From Pyrobaculum sp. 3827-6 (GTDB lineage: Archaea > Thermoproteota > Thermoprotei > Thermoproteales > Thermoproteaceae): DNA of 34,690 nucleotides. The position numbers and the translations under genes are program-made. The notes beneath the pieces are model-generated. The model was not told the DNA's origin. It was given only the letters and a program-made list of their open reading frames with translations, and did no database searches. The stretch is from assembly GCF_025641885.1 (NCBI RefSeq), contig NZ_JAOTQN010000006.1:1-34690 (forward strand). The letters run 5' to 3'. This document shows positions 1 to 9,000 of the stretch, piece after piece. How positions within the stretch are numbered: position 1 is the stretch's first letter; every line of letters starts with the position of its first letter.

Positions 1-1
1 C

Positions 2-3000
2 GTAGCCGCCACCGGCTACAACGTAGCCACCGGCATGATGATGACCTACCACATCTTGCACTGGCTCGGCGAGATAGCAGAGAGGTGGGTTCCGACGTTA
101 TTCTTCCTCGGCATGCTCCTCATGTTGCTACCCCGAGTGCGGGGGCTCGGGGCTCTGCTCTTCGGCGCTGGCCTCTTCCTCTACGTAGCCACCATCGCGG
201 GGGCGTACACCACCGCCCAGGGCATACCCCTTCTGCAGTGGATGGGCGCCACAAGCCAGTGGGCTAACAAGGCGCCGAAGCCAGAGCCGCAGATATACAC
301 GGCGCTGGCGGTGGAGGGTGACGGCATAGCTTTGCTGAGATACAACGCCACTGTGCGCCTCTCACAGGTGAGAGAGGCACTCATAGAGCTAAACAAATCG
401 GCGTACCCCGTCGTCCTCTTTAACAAAACCACGTTGAAGCAGGCCCTCGACTTCTTCTCATCGCTGGCGAAGAACGGAAGCGACTGGGTAGCCGCCGGCT
501 GGTGGACGCCCACGCTGGTGGGCGTCAAGAACTGGACCGGCCTCGGGCAGAACCGCACCTACATAGTCCACACGTGGCTTGACGTGCCGCGTAAGGTGGA
601 GACCCTCTACTGGTGCCCGGACTACTCCATGATCGAGCCCTACTACAGGGCGGCGGTGGGAAACGCCGTGTTGGGCAACGTGTCGGCTCAGGAGTGGATG
701 GACAGGATAAAGGAGGCCGAGTGCAAGTACTACAAGAAGCTGTTACCATGGGCTAAGATATACGCCGGGCCGCAGCCCTTCTGGAAGATGCTCACCGCAG
801 ACGTAAACATCACTGTGACATACAACAACAAAACCCTCCTCAACGAGACGAGAGCCGGCTACGTGGGGGTCTGGGGGTGGCTGGTGCCGCCCGCCTCGGA
901 GGTCTACAAGGGCGGCAACGTCACTGTGAAGAAGGGTGTGCTGAAGTACGACGTAGGCCTCAACTCCACCAACTACACAAAGCCCGTGGCGAGGCCGGCG
1001 GAGTCGAACTTCACCATTTTGGTGCCCAACGCCGGCAAGCCGCAGAGGGGCGGCTCGCAAGACTTCTACAAGTGGACTAGGGTCTGTGAGTGGTGTTGTG
1101 GCTGGACGTGTGACGCAAACGGCAACTGCTGGTGCACCCAGTGGTGCTCCACTTCGCGGGAGGAGTGGGAGGAGCCCCGCTACGAGAAGGTGCTGAAGCC
1201 GTCGGCCGCCTCCCTAACTGCGTTGTCCTACAGAAGGCCTTGGGTGCCGGAGAACCGAAGCGACGCCGTGCTGTCAATCCCATTCACCTATAGGGACTGG
1301 CGGGTTTGGGCTGAGGAGAAGTACGGCAACTGGAGCAACGGGGAACCGCCCAGCGGCGCCACCTGCCGGATTGAGAACAAACACGTCTACAAGCGGGTGG
1401 TGTTCTGGGACGTACAGCGAAACTTCGCCTATGTGTACGGCTTCGCGTGGCTTGGCGGAGTGGAGCTTTACGTAAACCCCCAGAGCGTCCAGCTACCAGA
1501 CACCTACGACGAGGCGCCTACAAGCGAAGACAGCGTCGAGCTAATCAACCTGCTGAGAGGCGCAGAGTACGACCAGGAGTGCTCCACCTTTATAGAGGCG
1601 GCCGACGAGCCGCGCTGGCGGCTGGTGCCTAAGGCCGCTGAGAACATGACCCGGGTGAACCGCGACCTTTTCTTCGCCCTGCTGGCCGCGGGCAACTACA
1701 GCAGGGCGTATCTAGACTTCCTCAAGTGGCTTGCTCCAAACGTCAGCGACATAGAGCCCACAGCCTCGGTCTGGCGCTACTACTACGGCGCCATAAAGCC
1801 GAGGCCACTCCACCCAATGCCAGAGACAGAGCCGAATGGATATGCGCCGTACAACTTCTACGCCGCGTGCGTCAGGTTCGACTGGAGGCCCGTAGGCGTG
1901 GACAACGTCAAGAAGGCCTACGGACGCGTCGTGCTGTATCCGGGCAACGCCACGTGGCTTCTCCACTACCCGATGGGAGACTCCAACACCACGCGTAAGC
2001 TCATCGGGGTGTGGATCCAGAGGTGGAGGTGGATTATGAACAACCCGCCCCCGCCGCCGCCGAGGGAGCTGGCGGCTCAGTGGCCAATCCCGTGGAATAA
2101 CACAGTGGCGCTTCCGTACGTGCCGGCGCAGACCCCGCCCATGCCTAAGCCTGACAAGAGGTGGGGTGTCTCTATCTGGGATGTTGGTTTTACGCTGAAC
2201 ATACCTTGGGCTTTCTCAGAGATTTGGGGGAGGCTCTTCGTGGCGCTTTTCGTGGTGGTGTTCGCCCCCGTCGTCGTGCTGGAGGTGCTCTCTGCTGTGT
2301 TTGGCTTTCCGTCGTTTGGGCAGTACCTCATGAGGCTGGCTATACACGTGGTGCAGGAGCTGGCCTTCTGGTTCCAAATCCGCCTTATGCTGAAGTCTAA
2401 GTGGTTCACCCGGCTGGCGAGGTTCATGGGCTCTCCGATAAAGAGAGCCTCGATAAGGCTAGTTAGGCGCCTGGCGCTGAAGGGGGCTGTCATTGCAAGG
2501 CGGTATAGGGATAGGGCTAGGGAGTACGTGGAGAGGCGCTTCGGCGTACACCCAGACGCAGTCAACGAGCAGGTGAGGAGGCGTATCGAGGAGGCGGTGT
2601 GGCGGAGGCTGAGGCAGGCCGAGGAGGCTCTTGTGAAGGGAGGCAGAAAAGCCGCCGAGGTTGCCAAAGAGGCGGCGAAGGCCACCTACGAGGCGGCTAA
2701 GGTGGGGTATAGAGTAGCCAAGACGGTGCACGAATACACGAAAGGAGACCTAATCCACTTACTGCGGAGGGTTTTCCCGAAGTTGGACTACGCTCTTGAC
2801 GTTGCTTTGGATGAAATCGCGAGGAGGTACCCACTGCTCTACTTCACTCTGCTTTGGCACATAGACGACAAGCCGAGGTGGGTGGCGTTGATTAACCCGG
2901 CGTATCTCAGAAGACTGTATCTAGAGGGCAGAATTACGCGGGAGAAGTACGAGGAGCTCATGGCCCTGAGGGAGTACATCCTGGCGAGGAGAGCCGCCGC

Positions 3001-6000
3001 TAAGGCCAGAGCAGTCGCCGAGCGTGTTGAGGAATTCGCAGTGGCGCAGAAGATGAGGGAGGTAGAGAAGGAGGCCGTCCAGCGCGCTAGACAAGCCTAC
3101 ATGGAGCTAATAAGAAAGCTAGCAATTAAGGACTGGGAGCGCGAAATCGCGAAGCGCGTAGAGGAGCTTCTCAAAGCCGGCGTGTCGAGGGAGGAGGCGG
3201 TGAGGGGAGCCGTCTCCGAGGTGGTTGGAGACGTGGAGAGGCTGGTGAGGGGTGTCTACGAGCCCCTCCTCGAGATGCACATGGGGGCCTTCTCCAAATT
3301 CGCCGCCTTCTTTAGACAAATCACGGGGGTGGAGCCTAAAACTGCGAGGGAGGCGGCTGAGCTGTTGGTTGGCGCCCGCGTCGAGGGCGAGAGGGTCGTG
3401 GTAGACCCCTCTCTCAGAGCTAGGTTCCTCAGACACGCTGAGCAGTTCTGGGCGTTGTGGGAGGAGTACTGGCTGTCGCGCCCGGTGCCCTACGACGCGA
3501 GGAAGTTCGCCAGGGCTGTGGCTGTGGACGAGATTAGGGCTTCGCTCCCCACTCTGAGGGCGGTGGCTGTTGCCAGGGCGGTGGCTATAGGCGCCGTCAA
3601 GCCTGAGGAGGCGGAGAAGATGCTCAAGCCTCCAGTGAAGGAGCTCACCCTCGGCGCCGAGGAGTACGTGGGTAGAGCGACGCCTCTGGAGAGGGGCGTG
3701 TCGGTAAAGCCCTATGTGTCGAGAGAGGGCTTGGCGGAGAGGCTGGCTCTGCTGAGGGCCGAGAGGATGGCCGAGTCGGCGTATAGAGAAGTCTACGTCG
3801 TCTCGGCTCTGACGCCCATGGCCGCAGAGCCCTGGGCTCTTAAGCTGTTGGAGAAGGCCGTCAAGGCTGTGAAGGAAGGCGATGAGAGGGCGAGGAGGGA
3901 GGTGCTTAGAGAGTCTTTCGAATACTTCCGCAGATTCGGAATGGAGCACTCATGGCTGGCGTACATGAGGCGGGTGTACGCGGTGGAGAAGCCGGAGGCT
4001 GTTAAGGTGCTGAAGGCATTTGAGAGAGCCGTGAGGACGGCTTTGTCTGGCGATAGGGAGGAGGCAGTTAGGCAGTTCAAAGCCGAGGTGGAGAGGCTGA
4101 AGGAGTTCTACACCGCCAGGGGTGGCGAATCCGCCGTAAGGACCATCGAGAAGCTAGAAAGAGAGTACGTCAGACTGTTGGAGAAGGTCAAGCCGGAGGT
4201 CCTTAGGGACCTGGCGCCTGTTGAGCACTCCGCCAGGGAGGCGGAGAGGCTGAGGGCAGTTCTGGAAAGGCTTTCTGACGTGAGGTCTGCGAGGGAGGGC
4301 TGGGAGTTGTTCAGAGAGGGTGACGTCGGCGCCGCTGGGCTGTCGCTACTCTACAGAGAGCTGGTGAGGAGGGTGGAGGAGGCCGCCGCCAGGCATAGAG
4401 CCGTGGTGGAGGCGGCTTCTGAGGCGCGGGAGGTGGTTAGGCAGTACGAGTCTCTTAGGTCTCTGCTTCGCAGATACGTGGAGGCCTCCCCCGCTGAGAG
4501 GGTGAGGCTTGAGCCTGCGCTGGTGCAGACGGCGGAGGCGCTGAGGAAGAGGGCTGAGGCCGTGTCTGGGCGGCTGGGCGTGGTCGAGCCTCCGCCCGAG
4601 TTTTATGTAAAACTTGCCGAGGCGTATGTACGGCTGTACCGCATGAGGGTTGTCGATAGAGAGGAGAGGCTGAGGGCGGCGGCGCAGATAGGAGAGGAGC
4701 TGAGAAAGACCTACTCGACGAGGCCTCTGGCTGAGTTCTGGATGCCGGACCCGCTTCTGTATGCGATCGCGGCGGAGCATAGAAGGCTTGTGGAGGAGCT
4801 GAGAGCCGCAAAGGCGGCTGGCGGTGGCGATGCGGTGAAGCGGATAGCCGCGGAGCTATCCGCCCTCGTCGAACTGGCCCACAGACACGCCTCGGCGAGA
4901 GAAATTGCGGAGGTGTTCAAGGCGGTGTACGCTGGGAAAGAGCCGTATGTGGTGGTGAGAGAGGCGCAGTACGACGTGGCTCTCCGCCTGTGGCAGACCG
5001 CTGAGAAGGCGGCGGCGCTGGAGAAGGTTAAGAGAGACGTCTCCAGAGAGCTTGAGCCTCTGAGGCGCGTTGAGGTTAGGTTGCCCGGCTACAGAGAGGC
5101 CTTGGAGAGAGTTCAGAGGCTTGTAGGCGAAGTCGAGGCGCTTGCTAGAGCCGGCAGGTACGTAGAGGCTGAGGGGCTTTTGAAGCAAGCACGCTCCGTA
5201 GCGGAGGCTCTAAACAGAGTGGAGAGGGCGGTTGGGGCTAGGCTGACGAAGATAGAGGCGCCTAGCGACGTCTCGCTCTACCTAGACGCGTGGACAGCCG
5301 TGAGGTTATCAACGGCGGCCTCTCTGCTGTATACAGAAGAGGAGAGGAGGGCGTTGACTAACGCCCTTAGAGAGCTGTACAGGGGAAGAGGGCGGGAGCT
5401 GGCGGAGGCGGTGGCGGCTGTCAGAAAGGAATACGAGCCCTACTTCACAACGGTGAAGTTGCTGGGTAGGGAGGTGGAGGTCCCGGTGTTTAGACAGCCT
5501 ACTGTGCCGGCTGAGGTCTTCGAGAGGGCTTTGGCTGTGGTGTTGCTGGCTGAGCTGGCTAGGCGCGAGAAGAGCGTGGCGGAGCACGTGGGCAAGAGGA
5601 TAGAGGCCATCGCAATAAACGCACTTACAGACCTCGGGCAGAGGGTGGGGGTAGAGGAGGCTAGGCGCATCTGGGGCAGGGCCATAAAGGAGGCTCGGGA
5701 GGCTCTACAGCCTCCCTTTGCGAAGCTGACCACCGGCGACGCCGACGTTTTGGCTCTCAGAAAGGCGGCCGAGGCCGTGCTTGAAGTAGCTGGGAGGCTG
5801 GGCGTAAGGACGAGGGCCGTGGAGGTGGCTGTCGAGCTTACGAAGCCCGGAGCCGCCGAGGCTGTTATCAGGTATTTCAAAACTCTAGAAGAATTTAGAA
5901 AGACGCAGGACAGGACTAGAGAGGAGGAGCTGAAGAGGCTCTACCAAGAGGCGCCTAATGCCATTTCGCTGTTGTTGAAAGACGGCGCCAAGCCTGGGGA

Positions 6001-9000
6001 GGAGGCTGTTAGGCTTGTTGAGACGTTTAGGAGGGAGGCTGTTGAAGCCGCGGCGGCTGAGTTGTCTAGACTGCGCGCGGAGCTTGAGAAGTACCTAGAC
6101 CCAGACTCGGCGAGGCTGTTGATTAAAATTGCCTCGATTTCGCCCTCCGCGGCAGAGGCGGCTCTGGCACTTCAGTCTGTAAGAGACGCCGTCAGCGGGG
6201 AGAAGGACCTTGAGAAAGCGAAGGCCAAATTAAAGGAGTACGTCAAGGCGCTTGAGGCCTATCCACGCCTGGTTGAATACCTAAAGGCCCCCTCGATAGG
6301 CGAGAGGGAGCTGGCCTACATGATATGGGCTTCTGAAAAGCTTAATCTCAAAAACGCCTCCGAGATGCTAAAGGCGTTGGGCAGGGCTTACGAGCTTTTC
6401 GACGCCTACGGCCGGGAGAGGCTTTTCAACACGCTGTACGACCAGCTTCTGCCTTACCTGGGCTGGGAGCCCGAGAGGGCTCTGCTTAGGGCCCCGCCGG
6501 CCGTCTACGTGGTGAATAGGCTTGGGGAGCTGGCGGGGAGGGTATTCGCCCGCTACCCGGTCTTCACAGAGCTGAAGGATGTTGTCGGCGACGTGGCTGT
6601 GCTGGCGGACGTGCCGCTGAGGGTGGGGATGCCGACGTACGTCTTCAGACGGCCGAGGGTTAGGCTGGTAGAGGAGGAGGTCAGCGGCAGACACTACCCA
6701 GACAGAGTAGCCCGCTTCATCGCCAGGTGGGACTGGGGCGGCGTGCGTGAAGGCATCCAGCGCTATATGCGTACTACCGAGGGCAGGAGGCACAGAGCGC
6801 TGGCCGAGCTTCTGGCCAGAGGCGGCGTCGCTCTCGCTCTTGAGGAGTCTGCACACGCGCTTAGGGGAAAGGCGCCCGACGTCGTGGTAACGGCTCTGCT
6901 CGCCAGGGCGGCTAGGGAGGAGGCGGCTCTGGCAAAAGCCGCCGAGAAGGTGGATAGAGAGAGGGCGAGGGTTGTGGCCGAGGGCGCGGCGAAGAAGTAC
7001 AGCAGATACGTAAAACAGCTGAGAGAGGCCCTGGCGCAGATAGACAGAGAGAAGGCGGAGGAGCTTCGGAGGTGGTTCGGGCCGGGTGCTCTGTCTTTGA
7101 CTAGATTGGATCCGGAGGAGGCTGTCAGTAGGTTGGTCAAGTGGGCCGCGCCTGAGAGGGTTTTGGCGTGGCTGATTGATCTTAAGCTGGAGGGCGTTGC
7201 AGATACTGTTGCGAAATCGATAGAGGCCTACCGCCTCTACAGGAGGTTTGAGCGTTGGATGGAGCCGAGGCGTACGTTTGTGAGGGAGGGCGGAGTTGTT
7301 TCAGTAGCCAGGGCACTTGACGTAGAGGCAAGATATCAGCCGTCTAGGCTAGAGGACGCTGTTGTGAGAAGCATTGGCAAATGGGCCTCTCAGCGTGTCA
7401 AGAGGCTTGAAGAGGAGGTTGGCAGAATAGCGTCTCAGCTGGCTAGGCACCACTCGGAGGGCCGTGTGGAGCTACCCAGCGCAGTAGCGCAGTGGCTGGC
7501 TGAGAGGGGCTACTACGACCTCGGCAGGTTGCTGAGGGAGGTTCAGCCAGCTGAGGAGGTGTATAGGCAGTACAGAGAGGCTGTTAGGGGCGTCGTTGAG
7601 GAGCTTAAGGCAGTGGCGAGGTTCTCCCCCGGCGCAAAACACGAGGTTGAGAGGGTGGCGAGGGAGTGGTACGGCGAGGGAGGCCTAAGGCGCTACGTGG
7701 CTGTGGTTGCGCTTCAAGAGCTGGCTCGGATCGAGCCGGCCCGCGCTAGGGAGGCCGCGCTGTATAGGCAACTGCCGGAGGAGCTTAGGCGTATGGCCGA
7801 GGCCGAGTTTGCAGACGTGGAGAGAGCCCTCGTTAGGGAGGGCTTCTACGACTCCGCGCTTAGGCCGGTGTGGAGGGCACTGTGGCTGAGGGCGAAGGAA
7901 GGTAGAGATCCGAGGGCCTACGCCGAGAGGCTGGTTGCGAGAATCGAGGCGCTGGCTGGTAGGGGCGACCTGCCTGACGAAGTGGCGGAGAGGGCTGTCT
8001 CGGCGTTGAGGGAGTTTGCTGAGACGTCTCTAGACGACCCGGCTCTCTACGAGAGGGCTGTGAGGGCTGGCGACGCCGTGGCTGATGTGGCGGCTCATCT
8101 GGTGAGGACAGGAGCCCTCGGCCTCGGCTACGGGGCGGCGGAGCTTCTGAAAGCCGCCGCAGAGGCTGTTAAACGCATAGCGCCTTCTAAAGAGCTCCTC
8201 CTAGAGGCGCTGTATAGGGCAATGGATAGAGACGTTGAGGAGGCTTTGAAGTCATACCGCCAGTATCTGGCGGAGGGCAGGATGCCCGTCCCGCGGGGCC
8301 TTGTCCAGGTCTACGTGACTAGGAGTAAAAAGATTGCAGACTTCCTGGCTAGGCGCCTGGCCGTTGAGGTGGGGGAGTACAAGCCAGACGTCTTGAGGAG
8401 GGGCCACGTCTACTACTTCCTCTACCACCCCGCGCTGAGGGAGGTGCTTGGGGAGGCGCTTGACCTGCTGGTGGCTAAGGTGGCTAGGTCGAGAGATCCC
8501 GTGGAGGTGAGGCTGGGCATCGCCCCGCCAGAATACGTCTTTGTAAACAAGGCGCTGGTGGCTCACGTAGGGGAGGGAGGGGTCTTTGCGTATCCCAACC
8601 GCTGGGTGGACGCCGTCTTCGGCGTGTTGAAGAGTGTGGCTGACAAGGGGGTGTCGGTCTGGGGCCAGCACGTGGACAGAGCAGTCAAAGACCACGGCCC
8701 GGCTCTCCACGCCTATCTGAAGGCCTTGGATAGAGACTACAGAAGGCTGTGGGCTATGTACGGCGACTACCAGAGAGCTCTCAGAACCTACCTAGCGTCG
8801 AGAGTTGCCGCTGTTATGTTCAGCCGGCTGGTGGAGGAGGCTAAAAAAGGCAGATACGAGGCGCTTTGGAGCTGGATGCCGGGGAGCTGGGGGGAGGGTA
8901 TCCTCCTCCACCTGGCGGAGAGGGCTGGGCTGTCGGTAACGCTGAGGGAGCTTGAGGATGCGCCTATTGTTGTGGATAGGGTGAAGAAGTGGCTTGAGTG

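Noticed and set aside
2077-2685. 202-codon minus-strand ORF and many similar ones opposite the giant gene
   Set aside because: They lie antisense to a strong coding frame, have low-complexity Ser/Leu/Arg translations and no family motifs; they are products of GC-rich codon structure.
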